A stretch of DNA of 64,000 nt from Paenibacillus sp. RC334 (GTDB taxonomy: Bacteria > Bacillota > Bacilli > Paenibacillales > Paenibacillaceae), in assembly GCF_030034735.1 (NCBI RefSeq), contig NZ_CP125370.1, forward strand, positions 2,046,001 through 2,110,000. Direction: 5' to 3'. The translations under genes and the position numbers were made by a program. Below are positions 7,932-18,308 of the stretch, one piece after another (within the stretch, counting starts at the first letter, position 1; each line of letters starts with the position of its first letter). The notes beneath the pieces were generated by a model, which was given only the letters and a program-made list of their open reading frames with translations, had not been told where the DNA came from and ran no database searches.

Positions 7932-10256
7932 ATGAAATTTACAGATGGCTATTGGATGGTCCGCAAAGGCTATGAGATCCAAAATCCTGCGGAAATCCGT
8001 GATATTGTGACGGACGATGTTTCCATGACGGTATACGCGTCGACCCACCGGATCGAGCATAAAGGAGACACCCTGAACGGGGCGTTGCTGAAAGCGACCT
8101 ATAGCTCGCCGATGCCGAATGTCATTCGGGTACGCTTTAACCACCACAAGGGGCGGGTGCATCATGGACCGGATTTTGAAATTCATACCTTGCCAACAGA
8201 GGTGGAGATTACGGCAGGTGAGGACGCAGCGGTGCTGAAAAGCGGTAATCTGAGTGTGCGTGTCGGTCGTGGAAAGAGCTGGGACGTAGGTTTTTATGTG
8301 GAGGATCGTAAAATCACGGGTAGCGGACATCGTGGGCCTGGATACATTACAGACCCACAGGATCAGCCTTTTTTCCGGGAGCAGCTGGAGTTGGGAATCG
8401 GGGAGTACGTATACGGCCTCGGGGAACGCTTCACTCCATTTGTGAAAAATGGGCAGGTGGTCGATATCTGGAATGAGGACGGCGGCACGAGCAGTGAGCA
8501 GGCGTACAAAAACATTCCATTTTACCTGTCTAATAAAGGGTATGGTGTGTTTGTCAATCATCCGGAAAAGGTATCGTATGAAATTGCATCGGAAAATGTC
8601 TCGAAGGTGCAGTTTAGCGTCTCTGGCGAATCGTTAGAGTATTTTATTATTGGCGGAGCCAACCCTAAAGAGGTGCTGGACAATTACACCAAGCTGACGG
8701 GCAAGCCCGCGTTACCACCTGCCTGGACCTTTGGTTTGTGGCTGACCACCTCGTTCACGACCGATTATGATGAAGCGACGGTGAATCATTTTGTGGACGG
8801 GATGGCTGAGCGTGATTTGCCGCTCTCGGTATTCCATTTTGACTGCTTCTGGATGAAGGAATACCAATGGTGCGATTTCCAATGGGATCAAGATATGTTC
8901 CCGGACCCGGAAGGTATGCTACAGCGTTTGAAAGCGAAGGGACTCAAAATTTGTGCTTGGATTAACCCGTATATTGCGGAAAAATCCATTTTATTCGATG
9001 AAGGCATGGAGAACGGGTATCTGGTCAAAACCGCCGATGGCGGCGTATGGCAATGGGACATGTGGCAGGCGGGTATGGGGCTGGTTGACTTTACGAATCC
9101 GGCTGCGGTGGCTTGGTATCAGGATAAGCTGAAGGTGCTGGTGGATCAGGGTGTGGATTGCTTTAAAACTGATTTTGGCGAGCGGATTCCTACGAATGTG
9201 GTGTATCATGACGGCTCTGATCCGGTGAAAATGCACAATTATTACACGCATTTGTACAACAAGGCTGTATTTGACGTGCTGGAGGAAAAGCTGGGTAAAA
9301 ATGAAGCGGCGTTGTTCGCACGTTCCGCTACGGCCGGGGGACAGCAGTTCCCGGTTCACTGGGGCGGTGACTGCTCGTCGACATATGAGTCGATGGCGGA
9401 ATCGCTGCGGGGCGGCTTATCGCTTGGTTTGAGCGGCTTTGGCTTCTGGAGCCATGATATTAGCGGCTTTGAATTAACGGCTGCGCCGGACGTGTATAAA
9501 CGGTGGGTACAATTTGGGCTTTTGTCTTCCCACAGTCGTCTGCACGGAAATGAATCGTACCGCGTGCCTTGGCTGTTCGATGAAGAATCGGTGGATGTGG
9601 TTCGCAGCTTTACGAAGCTCAAATGTTCATTAATGCCGTATCTGTATCCGTCCGCTGTGGAATCCTCGGTGAAGGGTCTGCCGATGATGCGGGCAATGGT
9701 GCTGGAATTCCCGCTGGACCCGAGCTGTGCAACGCTGGATCTGCAATACATGCTGGGCGATTCCATTTTGGTGGCCCCGATCTTTAATAAGGAAGGCAAC
9801 GTACAGTATTACGTTCCGGAGGGCCAGTGGACGAATCTGTTGACGAATGAAACCGTGTCGGGTGGTCGCTGGGTTAACGAGCATCACGATTTTACAACCC
9901 TGCCCGTGCTGGTGAAGCCGAACACGCTGCTGGCGATCGGTCATGAGGACAGCCGTCCGGATTATGATTATGCAGAACAAGTGTCTTTCCACTTGTTCGA
10001 GCTGGGTGAAGGGCAGCAGGCTCGGACGGTTATCGTGAACACTTCTGGTGAAGAAGAGCTGACCGTCACTGCCAGTCGCAAGGATGCTGTGATTACGGTG
10101 AAAGCTGAGGGTACGGTTAAACCATGGTCACTGGTACTGCGGTGCATTCACGAAGCTATTCAGGTCGAGGGTGGCAGCAGTCAAGCGGGAGAGCAGGGTG
10201 TGATCATTACACCAGCCTCAAGCGGACAGCAGGAGCTTACCATTCACTTGGGATAG
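7932..10256 (+). CDS. yicI: GH31 alpha-xylosidase (YicI type)
   Basis: 774 residues, no signal peptide, so cytoplasmic. It releases alpha-linked xylose from the non-reducing end of isoprimeverose or xyloglucan oligosaccharides. Seen in order: an N-terminal beta-sandwich, then the GH31 barrel with FHFDCFWMKE. The nucleophile is Asp414 in KTDFGE and the acid/base is Asp480 in HWGGD; E. coli YicI uses 416 and 482. C-terminal beta domains complete it. GGAGG lies ten bases before ATG. It stands alone behind a divergent AraC regulator and is closed by a terminator; no transporter is next to it, so uptake must be encoded elsewhere. Alpha-glucosidase activity is the alternative, less likely given the YicI-like length and motifs. 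Confidence 0.92.
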   Translation: MKFTDGYWMVRKGYEIQNPAEIRDIVTDDVSMTVYASTHRIEHKGDTLNGALLKATYSSPMPNVIRVRFNHHKGRVHHGPDFEIHTLPTEVEITAGEDAAVLKSGNLSVRVGRGKSWDVGFYVEDRKITGSGHRGPGYITDPQDQPFFREQLELGIGEYVYGLGERFTPFVKNGQVVDIWNEDGGTSSEQAYKNIPFYLSNKGYGVFVNHPEKVSYEIASENVSKVQFSVSGESLEYFIIGGANPKEVLDNYTKLTGKPALPPAWTFGLWLTTSFTTDYDEATVNHFVDGMAERDLPLSVFHFDCFWMKEYQWCDFQWDQDMFPDPEGMLQRLKAKGLKICAWINPYIAEKSILFDEGMENGYLVKTADGGVWQWDMWQAGMGLVDFTNPAAVAWYQDKLKVLVDQGVDCFKTDFGERIPTNVVYHDGSDPVKMHNYYTHLYNKAVFDVLEEKLGKNEAALFARSATAGGQQFPVHWGGDCSSTYESMAESLRGGLSLGLSGFGFWSHDISGFELTAAPDVYKRWVQFGLLSSHSRLHGNESYRVPWLFDEESVDVVRSFTKLKCSLMPYLYPSAVESSVKGLPMMRAMVLEFPLDPSCATLDLQYMLGDSILVAPIFNKEGNVQYYVPEGQWTNLLTNETVSGGRWVNEHHDFTTLPVLVKPNTLLAIGHEDSRPDYDYAEQVSFHLFELGEGQQARTVIVNTSGEEELTVTASRKDAVITVKAEGTVKPWSLVLRCIHEAIQVEGGSSQAGEQGVIITPASSGQQELTIHLG

Positions 10257-10317
10257 GTCATGTACACTTTCGCTCACAAGTAAAATTCGCCATTCTATAG
10301 TGTAGCAATGTATTGCA

Positions 10318-10356
10318 AAAAGGGGCTTGCCTGATCAACCGGGCAGACCCTTTTTT
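10318..10356 (+). terminator. Rho-independent terminator
   Basis: AAAGGGG-CTTGCC pairs imperfectly with GGCAGA-CCCTTT and is followed by six T. It lies 60 bases after the alpha-xylosidase stop. Confidence 0.7.
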
Positions 10357-10403
10357 GCTTTGGAGTCGTAATGGCAATTTTCAACTTAGGTTTCGATTTT
10401 TAT

Positions 10404-11354
10404 TTACCCTTGCTGAACAAGCATCGGTACGATGTACTGCCTGAATATATCCACAGGAGTCCGCTTCTTTTTGAACTTGTCAGCAGTAACAACAACCACC
10501 ATGTCATAAGACGGGACGACAACAATGTATTGACCGCCAAAGCCGAGCGCGTAATAATAATCCGTTTCAGCGCTTTTCTCCGTTTCGTCTGAAAAGGAAG
10601 AAGCCCACCAGTGCCAGCCGTAAAAGGCTTTTTGGGGTTTGGCCGTCGGAAGGAGCGCACGGGTGGAGTGCCGGACGGCCTCAGCTTGTATGAGCTGATG
10701 GCCTTCACAGCTTCCTTCGTTCAGGTAGAGCAGTCCAAATTGAAGCATATCCATGGGTTTGAGACGCAGTCCAAAGCCTCCTGTATGAGTGCCTTGCGGA
10801 TCGGTTTCCCAATGGTAGTTTTCGATACCCAGCGGTTGGAATAACTGCTGCTCGGCAAATTCAGCTACCGCTTGTCCAGAAGCATGACGCAGAATGGTAG
10901 CCAAAAGCTGAGAACAGCCGGAGTTGTACTCCATTCGCGTACCTGGTACATCAGCGAGCGGCTGTGACAGCACAAATTGCACCCAGTCTGATGTTTTGCT
11001 CATCGTCGGAAATGAATTTTGCCCGCCAAATTCAGTCCAGTTAAAGCCCGCGGACATCGTTAACAGATGTTCAATCGTAATATCACGCTTTCGCGTATCG
11101 CTGTCCTTGGCAATCTGGGGAAAAAATTCGAGGATAGGTGTACCCGGCTGTGGTACGATTTGCTGATCCATGGCGATGCTGACTAATGCGGCAAGCACGC
11201 TTTTGTTGCACGAATTTATTTTATAGAGTTCATTTGCAAATTGAGGTTCACGGTAGTATTCCAGCGCCATGCTCCCATGCTGGAAGATCAGGCAGCTACG
11301 GATCTCCAGCTCGGTTAGTCCGCAAACAAGCGGTGTAAGTTCCAGACTACTCAA
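10404..11354 (-). CDS. Serine hydrolase, beta-lactamase/class C family
   Basis: 316 residues. The serine motif is S48-C-N-K51 (SxxK), the second motif is YNSG, and a GFGGQ box stands in for the KTG triad near the C-terminus. These are the marks of penicillin-binding-like esterases and D-aminopeptidases such as EstB. There is no signal peptide or membrane helix, so it is probably cytosolic and not a resistance enzyme. TTG 11354 is chosen because AGGAGGG lies six bases before it; an ATG further up at 11402 has no ribosome site. Its substrate is unknown. Confidence 0.82.
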   Translation of the reverse strand: MSSLELTPLVCGLTELEIRSCLIFQHGSMALEYYREPQFANELYKINSCNKSVLAALVSIAMDQQIVPQPGTPILEFFPQIAKDSDTRKRDITIEHLLTMSAGFNWTEFGGQNSFPTMSKTSDWVQFVLSQPLADVPGTRMEYNSGCSQLLATILRHASGQAVAEFAEQQLFQPLGIENYHWETDPQGTHTGGFGLRLKPMDMLQFGLLYLNEGSCEGHQLIQAEAVRHSTRALLPTAKPQKAFYGWHWWASSFSDETEKSAETDYYYALGFGGQYIVVVPSYDMVVVVTADKFKKKRTPVDIFRQYIVPMLVQQG

Positions 11355-11633
11355 GTAAGTCCCTCCTTGACATTTATAGTACATAAATAAATAGTATATC
11401 ATTTTTAAAGATCACAAATCCGATAAATCTCATGATCATCTAATAAGAGATGAATATAAGGATGGCGTTACTTTTTTTGTTTTTATTTCAGAAAAGAACA
11501 TATTAATTCACCATATTGTCACAATTACATTGAAAAAACTATACACTTTTCTTGTTTCGTTCAACAACTTCAGCGAATTAAACGATATATAGTAAGTTGA
11601 CATTATATTCAGACATAACTGGGGGACCGATTC

Positions 11634-13349
11634 ATGAATTTAACGATTAAGGCTAAAATGATTCTTAGTGCGCTGCTTATTCCGGGTGTAATTGCAGCTA
11701 TGCTGCTGACAAACTACATTCTGAGCGTACAAAATGAGAATAAATACAAGGATATTGTGAATCGTGAAGAGACCATTGTATATAATTCAAAGTCTCTTCA
11801 GTTTTTGTTAAACGGGATATCTAATGACGAGCGAGGATACTTGCTAACTCGGGATGAACAATATGGAAAAGGGATTGAAAGCAAGCAGAGCGAAATTGTG
11901 AAGCTGCTTCAGCAAACGGAAGCTTTGCTCGATCTGAATGCAGGAGATACGAAGAAAACGATGGATGATTTGAAAATGGGAATAAATTCCTATTTCAACC
12001 GCGTCCATGGATTATTGAATACAGCGGGTTACCGGAGTACGATCGATACGTTTCCCCCGTTTTCGGATTTACTCGATATATATGAAAATGAACGGGTTTT
12101 ACGGAAACAGCTTGATGTGAAAATGATGGCGTTCGTTAAATCTCAGGAGGACATGGTAGCGGCGAAAGTACAAGAAGCCCACCAAACCATGACCAACACG
12201 ATCTGGATTACGAGCATTCTGGGCTGTCTTATTATCATTTACAGTATTGCACAATCGATCATTTTGATTCGTTCCATCCGGCCGTTGTACCATATGAATG
12301 AACAGTTGCTGGAGATGTCAGCGGGCGGCGGAGATTTGCGTAGTCAACTCGATATTACGACCAAGGACGAGATTGGCATGATTGCCAGCTCGTACAACAA
12401 GCTGATCGCGGGCTTTCGCAATATTATTGTGGATGCTCAGGATACAGCCCGTACGTTATCTGTGACCGCCGAGCGGGTAAGCCTGAGCACTGAAGAAATG
12501 AATCAGGCCAATCGTCATACTTCCGGTGTGATGGAAGAGCTAGCGACTGGCATGGAGCATCAGGTCGATGACATCACACAGACCACAGATGCAGTAAAAG
12601 AGCTTGCTCATGGACTGGAGCATATTGCGGTGACGAGCCAGCAGGTGTACAAGCTGTCGGATATGGCTGCCAAGGACGCAGAAGCAGGAGAGCAATCCAT
12701 CGGTCAGGCGATGAGGCAGATGGAAAAGGTAAGCGAAAGTGTAGATAGCTCTGCTCGTGCTGTACGTCTGCTTAGTAAACAGGCTGAACAGATCGGAATG
12801 ATCGGTTCTGTCATTACCGGCATTGCCAAGCAGACAGGGATGCTGGCGCTTAACGCGTCGATTGAAGCCGCCAGAGCAGGAGAACAGGGCAAAGGATTTG
12901 CTGTCGTAGCATCTGAGGTAAGAAGGCTGTCTGACCAGGTATCCGTTTCAGCAGCGGAAATTACACAATTTGTGTATCATATCCAGGACCATGTGGGTAA
13001 TGTCGCATCAACCATGCAAGCCGGAACAGTTGAAGTGCAGTCAGGTGTGAAGATCATGGAATCGGCCGAAACGGCATTTCGCCAGATTGGCAGCTCCATT
13101 CAGCAGGTCAGCGAACAGATTCACAGTGTGAATCTGTCTGTGGAACAGATGTCCACCGGATCGGGGCAAATGGTGGGAGCCGTGGAGCGTATCCGCGAAG
13201 TAGCGGAACAGTCCGCAGGCGGAACCCAGAGCGTCAGCGCAGCGGCTGAGGAGCAGCTGGCTTCCATGGAGGATATCGCGTCATCCATTCATACGCTGGC
13301 AGAAATGTCGAAATTGCTGAATGCAAGGGTTGGAGGATTTAAGGTGTAG
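11634..13349 (+). CDS. Methyl-accepting chemotaxis protein with CHASE3-like sensor
   Basis: 571 residues. TM1 is at residues 8-28. An all-helical extracellular region of about 160 residues contains NDERGYLLT, the signature of CHASE3-type four-helix sensors. TM2 is near 187-208, then a HAMP domain, then a methyl-accepting coiled coil with the hairpin tip ([20 protein letters not shown]). It should signal to CheA/CheW in the membrane chemoreceptor array. GGGGG lies eight bases before ATG. It stands alone, with no chemotaxis genes nearby. The ligand is unknown. A CGATAT element 45 bases upstream resembles a sigma-D -10 box but lacks a matching -35. Confidence 0.9.
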   Translation: MNLTIKAKMILSALLIPGVIAAMLLTNYILSVQNENKYKDIVNREETIVYNSKSLQFLLNGISNDERGYLLTRDEQYGKGIESKQSEIVKLLQQTEALLDLNAGDTKKTMDDLKMGINSYFNRVHGLLNTAGYRSTIDTFPPFSDLLDIYENERVLRKQLDVKMMAFVKSQEDMVAAKVQEAHQTMTNTIWITSILGCLIIIYSIAQSIILIRSIRPLYHMNEQLLEMSAGGGDLRSQLDITTKDEIGMIASSYNKLIAGFRNIIVDAQDTARTLSVTAERVSLSTEEMNQANRHTSGVMEELATGMEHQVDDITQTTDAVKELAHGLEHIAVTSQQVYKLSDMAAKDAEAGEQSIGQAMRQMEKVSESVDSSARAVRLLSKQAEQIGMIGSVITGIAKQTGMLALNASIEAARAGEQGKGFAVVASEVRRLSDQVSVSAAEITQFVYHIQDHVGNVASTMQAGTVEVQSGVKIMESAETAFRQIGSSIQQVSEQIHSVNLSVEQMSTGSGQMVGAVERIREVAEQSAGGTQSVSAAAEEQLASMEDIASSIHTLAEMSKLLNARVGGFKV

Positions 13350-13439
13350 CTGTATAAATCCACACTAATGTAAACACAATAACACTTGTTGAACCATTTT
13401 GGACAGCTGTGTTATTACTTTTGCAAAGGTGGTAACGGG

Positions 13440-14751
13440 ATGCAACAAAATAAAGGGAATCTGCTTGCATTAGGTTCCATCCCGCTGATGATGACGCTGG
13501 GCAATTCCATGCTGATTCCTGTTTTGCCGGAAATCGGACGTAAGCTACATGTCAGCTCCTTTCGCATTAGCATGTTAATTACGGTATATGCGGTAGTTGC
13601 CATTTTGCTGATTCCAATCGCGGGATATCTCTCCGACCGATTTGGTCGCAAGGCGGTGATTGTGCCCTGCTTGATCCTGACGGTGATTGGCGGGGGGATT
13701 TCTGCGGTGGGGGCATGGCTGCTTCATGATCAGGCAGCGTACTGGACCATTATTGGGGGGCGGTTGCTTCAGGGGGTCGGAGCGGCGGGAGCTTTTCCCA
13801 TTGTCATTCCGCTCGTGGGGGATTTGTATGAGAACGAGGAAGAAGCCAGCAAAAACCTGGGTGTAGTCGAGACCTATAATACATTCGGTAAAGTGCTAAG
13901 CCCAATTCTGGGTGCGGCACTCGGCGCAGTCCTTTGGTTTTTGCCATTGGCAGTGATTCCTGGCCTCTGTCTGATTTCGCTCATTTTGGTGCTTTGGCTG
14001 ATTCATGCGCCCAAGCGTAAGAACCAACCGATAATGTTTCGGGAGTTTCTGGGAAATGTGAAGCAGGTGCTTGACGAAAAAGGACGCTGGCTATATGCAA
14101 TTTTCGCCGTGGGCGGCATTTGTATGTTTGTCATTTTTGGCGTCCTGTTCTACTTATCCGACATACTGGAAAGTCGTTACAACCTTCGTGGGGTCTGGAA
14201 AGGGTTCGTGCTGGCGATTCCGTTGGTTTCTCTCTGTCTGTGCTCTTATATCGGAGGAAAAATCATCGGCAAGCACAAAAAACGGATGAAATGGATCGGT
14301 TTTTCCGGTTTGGCAGTGTTGACGATCAGCTTTGGCATTCTCGGATTTTTTTCAACATATTTATGCGGTGATCGGACTGTTTACATTGGGGGGAGCCGGA
14401 ATTGGACTGGCACTGCCTTGTTTGGATGCCCTGATTACGAAAGGGATTGAAAAAGAGGAGCGCGGAACGATTACCAGCTTGTACAGCAGTATGCGCTTTG
14501 TCGGGGTGTCACTAGGTCCTCCGGTTGTATCCTTGCTGATCGGAAGCAGTGGACATAGTTTGCTTTTTGGCGTGATGGCCGGAGTGGGCGGAATTGCGGC
14601 TCTGCTCATGCTGTTTGCGGTCAAACCGAAGCAAGATGAACCCTCAGACGAAAAATCCGGTGAACATATGAACGCCACTGGGGGGCTGACAGACGTATCC
14701 CGGAAAAAGCCGCTTTCTTCCAAGCTGAGACGCAAAACCCCGGCCAAATAA
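13440..14751 (+). pseudogene. MFS drug-type transporter, frameshifted at a T7 run
   Basis: AAAGGTGG lies seven bases before ATG 13440. The frame encodes helices 1-9 of a 12-helix facilitator with GYLSDRFGRK and RLLQGVGAAGAFP, then breaks near 14345-14351. The next frame carries the rest (YAVIGLFTLGGAGIG to PAK). Dropping one T from the seven-T run joins them cleanly as ILGFFQHIYAVIGLF. The whole reads as a DHA1-type multidrug or siderophore exporter of about 436 residues, resembling B. subtilis YmfD. Either the run carries a sequencing error or the strain has a real one-base insertion that would abolish the last helices. Convergent with the next MFS gene. Confidence 0.8.
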
Positions 14752-14766
14752 GAGCGATATAAAACC

Positions 14767-14814
14767 AAAGAGCACCCGATTCCATGAAGCCATGGTGTTG
14801 GGTGCTCTTTTTGA
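14767..14814. terminator. Bidirectional Rho-independent terminator
   Basis: Perfect 11-bp stem (14767-14777 with 14800-14810), AAAGAGCACCC type, with T after and A before. It serves the two convergent MFS genes. Confidence 0.85.
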
Positions 14815-14822
14815 AATATGCT

Positions 14823-16022
14823 TTACCCCTCGACAGGGACACGCGTTTTGGGCTTGCGACCTACAGCAAGCTGAATAATATAGATGAGCAGGAATAATAC
14901 GATAAACAGCGAGGAAAGGCGATACATCCACGCATAATCGCTGGCTTTGGCGATAATACCAAGAATAAGCGCTCCGGCAGCGATTCCGAAATCAAGGGAG
15001 TTTAGAAACATACCGTTTGCCATGCCCCGTTGTTTGGGCGACACGACCTGAATCATCCACGTTTGCAAAGTCGGCTGCATGACGCCAAAACCGATGCCAT
15101 AGCAAAGGGCAGACAGATACATGAAGGCATCACTGTGCGCATAGGAAAGCAGGATGAGACCGCCGAACAGGAACAGGGAACCGGGGATGAGCAGCGCTTT
15201 TGCTCCTTTTTTATCATAGATACGGCCTGAGAAGGGACGTACGATCAGAACGGACAGCGCATTAAACAGGAAAAAATAGGCCGGGTGCGACAAATTGGCT
15301 TCATCTCCGTAAAGCGCCATAAAGCCGATCAATCCGCCGTACGTAATAGACATGAGCATGTTCAGCAAGGCGGGAATCCAGAGCTTGCGGTTAAATGCCG
15401 GTTTTCGTCCTTCTTCCACAGGAACCATCGGCGGCTCAACATGTCCTTTCGGCAGGGTGCGAATCAGCCAGTAGGCCAACGGGAAAATGAGGACAATGAC
15501 AGCTGAGGTCGTATATACAAGCAGATTAAAACTGCCATATTGCAGCATCGAAATACCGATGGTCGGTCCAATCGACATCGCCAGGCTGGTGGACAAGCTG
15601 AAATACCCCATTCCTTCACCGAGACGCTTGGCAGGAATGATATTTGAGGCCATGGTTGGAAAGGCGGTACTACTCAAACCGAAGCCGATGCCAAACAGCA
15701 TACGCATGAGTAGCAACACCGTGATCGTCGGTGAAACGCTGTATCCGAGCGTACTCGCTAATCCGAACAGCAGACCGATGAAAATCAGGGTATTGCGATG
15801 CCCTTTTTCCAGCATACGGGCTGAAAAAAGCCTTGCCACAATCGCGCTCAATGCGAATAGCGTAGTGACGAGGCTGACCTGAACGGAGCTGGCGTGGAAT
15901 GTATTTTTAACATACGCAGGAATGGAAGATACGATCATCTGTAATTCCAGAAATAAAAAAAGATTAGATACGGTTAAAACGATAAATTCCTTGGTCCAAA
16001 GAGGCTGCTTGCCTTTTTGCAT
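14823..16022 (-). CDS. MFS transporter
   Basis: 399 residues with 12 predicted membrane helices; RMLFGIGFGLSSTAFPTMAS and the mid-loop RPFSGRIYDKKGAK are the recognisable facilitator motifs. It begins one base after the stop of the MarR gene, so the two are translationally linked. A MarR-MFS pair of this kind usually means a repressor released by a small toxic compound and the pump that exports it. The substrate is not predictable. Confidence 0.88.
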   Translation of the reverse strand: MQKGKQPLWTKEFIVLTVSNLFLFLELQMIVSSIPAYVKNTFHASSVQVSLVTTLFALSAIVARLFSARMLEKGHRNTLIFIGLLFGLASTLGYSVSPTITVLLLMRMLFGIGFGLSSTAFPTMASNIIPAKRLGEGMGYFSLSTSLAMSIGPTIGISMLQYGSFNLLVYTTSAVIVLIFPLAYWLIRTLPKGHVEPPMVPVEEGRKPAFNRKLWIPALLNMLMSITYGGLIGFMALYGDEANLSHPAYFFLFNALSVLIVRPFSGRIYDKKGAKALLIPGSLFLFGGLILLSYAHSDAFMYLSALCYGIGFGVMQPTLQTWMIQVVSPKQRGMANGMFLNSLDFGIAAGALILGIIAKASDYAWMYRLSSLFIVLFLLIYIIQLAVGRKPKTRVPVEG

Positions 16023-16023
16023 G

Positions 16024-16479
16024 TTAGTCGTTCTCTCCTTGTTTTTCCGATTGAGTCAGGTTAGCGTGGACTTGTAAAAGAGTTTGACGGAACTGCTCCA
16101 GATCAGCAGGGGAAATTCCATTCACAAAATCGTGGTTGGCGCCGCGCTCGACCGGAAGAGTTTCCTCCACGAGCAGTCGTCCGGCTTCAGTCAAATGAAG
16201 CAAATACGCTCGACGGTCCTGTGGGCTATTCACACGTTGCACCCAACCCTTTTTGTCCAACAAATCAATAATTCGGGTCGTAGTTGGCTGGTCCTTAACC
16301 GCCTTAGCTGCAATTTCCTTCTGATTCAGACCTTCTGCCTGGTAGATTTGATACAGAACCGACCATTGCTCAGGGGAAATATCATAAGATTTAAGGCGAT
16401 GCATAAGCTGCTGGCTCATCTTGCGGTGGGTAATGCCGAGCAGCATGCCGATGGAGCAATCCGGGGGCAGGTTATTCAT
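16024..16479 (-). CDS. MarR family transcriptional regulator
   Basis: 151 residues: winged helix with LNQKEIAAKAVKDQPTTTRIIDLLDKKGWVQR and the wing RRAYLLHLTEAGR. Promoter of a two-gene MarR-MFS operon. Upstream lie two palindromes (16528-16565), so autorepression is likely. AAAGGAG lies eight bases ahead of the ATG. The ligand is unknown. Confidence 0.9.
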   Translation of the reverse strand: MNNLPPDCSIGMLLGITHRKMSQQLMHRLKSYDISPEQWSVLYQIYQAEGLNQKEIAAKAVKDQPTTTRIIDLLDKKGWVQRVNSPQDRRAYLLHLTEAGRLLVEETLPVERGANHDFVNGISPADLEQFRQTLLQVHANLTQSEKQGEND

Positions 16480-16527
16480 GAGTAGCTCCTTTCTGTTTTC
16501 CGTACATAAATTAATTCAAAAGTAAAT

Positions 16528-16565
16528 TAATTGTTAAAACAATTATATGTAAAACAAGTTGTTTT
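16528..16565. promoter_or_regulatory. Paired palindromes, candidate MarR operator
   Basis: AATTGTT-N2-AACAATT (16529-16544) and AAAACAA-G-TTGTTTT (16551-16565) lie side by side, 49 bases upstream of the MarR start. Both share the half-site AACAA. Binding by the MarR protein is inferred from position and symmetry. Confidence 0.5.
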
Positions 16566-16634
16566 GTCAAAAAAAGTTGTACTTTATTCACCGTTTACTT
16601 TGAACTGGATTTCATTGGAGAGGGGAGAGAACTC

Positions 16635-17330
16635 ATGGATAATGCGATTGTAACTGCCATCACCAAAGCCAAAAACAGGAAATCCTTATTTCATTTTACA
16701 CGAGTATGTAATGTATCAATGATTGCTTATTTCGACGCTATATTGTCCAGTTACCAAATCAATCACCACATTGCAGGGGAACGCCGCGTAAAGGCGGTAC
16801 AAGTAGATTATGAGGGGTATGATATCACTATAAATGCCCATCTGCGGATTCCTGACCAGATGATAGATGCTGCAATCACACAGGAGCAATTTAGGGAGGC
16901 GCTGGATCGGCATGTATTTTTTTGGCCCACGTTAAAGGATTGTCAGAAAATGATGAATACCTATTCACGAAGAGAACCGGAGGAAAGGTTTGCCGTTCTG
17001 GAATTGGACGCGTATTCCTTGATATCCGGGCATGCTTCCGCAGTGAAGCTCACCAAATATGATTCAGGAAGCTCGCCACGTTTTCCGGCCCATTGTTCCT
17101 ACAAGAAAAGTCTGGACATGTTTTTACCTCTAGACCGCTTCCAGGTGGTACGGAATAATTTCGTGCCTGTTAAGCCATCCGACATACGAGAGGTCTTGGT
17201 AGAGGATCGGGTTAACCATATGTCTAGCTATCTGAAATCGGTTTACGTGGATCATGGTGAGGATGTGCCTGAACGCTGGAGAAACTTGACGCGGCCTTTG
17301 GCAGACTTGCGAAATATGGAGAGAAAATAA
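16635..17330 (+). CDS. Uncharacterised protein with HFT...N start, DarT/DUF7002-like
   Basis: 231 residues, soluble, no signal peptide. The N-terminus reads LFHFTRVCNVSMI, then DAILSS. This is the pattern H-F-T-x4-N-x2-I-x-6-S seen at the NAD-binding edge of DarT/DUF4433 and DUF7002 proteins, some of which ADP-ribosylate DNA or protein. The rest (RFAVLELDAYSL, SPRFPAHCSYKKSLDMF, EVLVEDRV) fits a small alpha/beta protein. I do not recognise a named family with confidence, and no antitoxin partner is adjacent. GGGGAG lies seven bases before ATG. The gene stands alone, with a hairpin behind it. Confidence 0.6.
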   Translation: MDNAIVTAITKAKNRKSLFHFTRVCNVSMIAYFDAILSSYQINHHIAGERRVKAVQVDYEGYDITINAHLRIPDQMIDAAITQEQFREALDRHVFFWPTLKDCQKMMNTYSRREPEERFAVLELDAYSLISGHASAVKLTKYDSGSSPRFPAHCSYKKSLDMFLPLDRFQVVRNNFVPVKPSDIREVLVEDRVNHMSSYLKSVYVDHGEDVPERWRNLTRPLADLRNMERK

Positions 17331-17336
17331 TACGGA

Positions 17337-17367
17337 CGAAAAAACAGCCCGCAATATGCGGGCTGTT
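17337..17367 (-). terminator. Rho-independent terminator
   Basis: AACAGCCCGC pairs with GCGGGCTGTT around a short loop. The run of six T follows the stem when read on the minus strand, so it mainly ends the transaldolase transcript. It may also slow the convergent gene. Confidence 0.8.
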
Positions 17368-17405
17368 CGGGTTTAAAGCAATATAGTTTTGCCGTTTCGG
17401 GCGAA

Positions 17406-18053
17406 TTAGGCTTTAGGTACAGTTTCCCAGTCCTTCAGGAAGCGTTCAATACCGCTGTCAGTCAGCGGGTGTTTCCACAGGGAAGGGAGCAGGGAGCCAG
17501 GAATGGTGGCAATATGCGCACCAGACAGAGCAGCATCTTCCACATGCTTGATGTTACGGATGGAGGCTGCAATGATTTCGGCTTTCAGACCATGAATGTC
17601 CAAAATCTGTCTCAGTTCACGAATCAGCTTCATACCGTCAACAGCGATATCATCCAGACGTCCTACGAACGGGCTGATAAAAGTAGCGCCAGCTTTGGCA
17701 GCCATCAAACCTTGAGCCGCGGAGAAAATCAGCGTTACATTCGTTTTAATCCCGTTTTTGGTCAGTTCGTTACAAGCATACAAACCGTCTTCAGTCATAG
17801 GCAGCTTAATAACAACGTTCGGTGCCCATTTGGCAATCTCATAAGCTTCCTTGAGCATATCCTCGGCTTTCAAGCCAATGACCTCAGCACTCACGGGACC
17901 TTCCACGATACCGCAAATCTCCTGAATGACTTCCTTGAACACCCGACCTTCCTTAGCGATCAGCGAAGGGTTCGTTGTTACACCATCAACCAGACCCAAA
18001 CGTTCAATACGTTTGATTTCTTCAATGTTACCAGTATCCAAGAAAAATTTCAT
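17406..18053 (-). CDS. tal: Transaldolase-like/fructose-6-phosphate aldolase family enzyme
   Basis: 215 residues, the compact TalC/FSA subfamily. It forms a Schiff base through Lys83 (VVIKLPMT) and moves or releases dihydroxyacetone units in the pentose phosphate pathway. DTGNIEEIK at the N-terminus, GVTTNPSLI and the late SIRN and TIP(G) boxes are all present. B. subtilis YwjH of the same size is a true transaldolase, so that activity is favoured. AGGAGG is seven bases before ATG. It is divergent from a CcpN-like regulator of central carbon flow, which suits its role. Confidence 0.92.
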   Translation of the reverse strand: MKFFLDTGNIEEIKRIERLGLVDGVTTNPSLIAKEGRVFKEVIQEICGIVEGPVSAEVIGLKAEDMLKEAYEIAKWAPNVVIKLPMTEDGLYACNELTKNGIKTNVTLIFSAAQGLMAAKAGATFISPFVGRLDDIAVDGMKLIRELRQILDIHGLKAEIIAASIRNIKHVEDAALSGAHIATIPGSLLPSLWKHPLTDSGIERFLKDWETVPKA

Positions 18054-18268
18054 TTGATTTCCTCCTCAGGTTTTTTAAAATTCATAATACATATCACACA
18101 CCATGTACATCAGCCAAATAAAAGATAGCATATTGCACACGTTAAACTTATAATTAGTATGTATTACATACTCAATTGTGACACATTTTAAAATTGAAAA
18201 CAAGCTGTCTTTGATTAAAATTTGATGAATTGTCGGAAAATGCGGAAATTTACCGATCTATGCTCATC

Positions 18269-18300
18269 TATAATGTATACTACCCCATTCTATAAGGAGG
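18269..18300 (+). promoter_or_regulatory. -10 box and strong ribosome-binding site deciding the ccpN-like start
   Basis: TATAAT at 18269-18274 with no good -35, followed by AAGGAGG at 18294-18300. If transcription starts 6-8 bases past the -10 box, every in-frame ATG lies upstream of the transcript. This points to an ATT start at 18306 or 18309. Confidence 0.45.
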
Positions 18301-18308
18301 TAATCATT

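Noticed and set aside
10404..11354. Beta-lactamase resistance gene
   Set aside because: SxxK is present but there is no signal peptide and the KTG motif is replaced; it fits an esterase or peptidase-type relative better.
11575..11600. Sigma-D flagellar promoter for the first chemoreceptor
   Set aside because: A CGATAT element is present but no TAAA-type -35 sits at the required distance.
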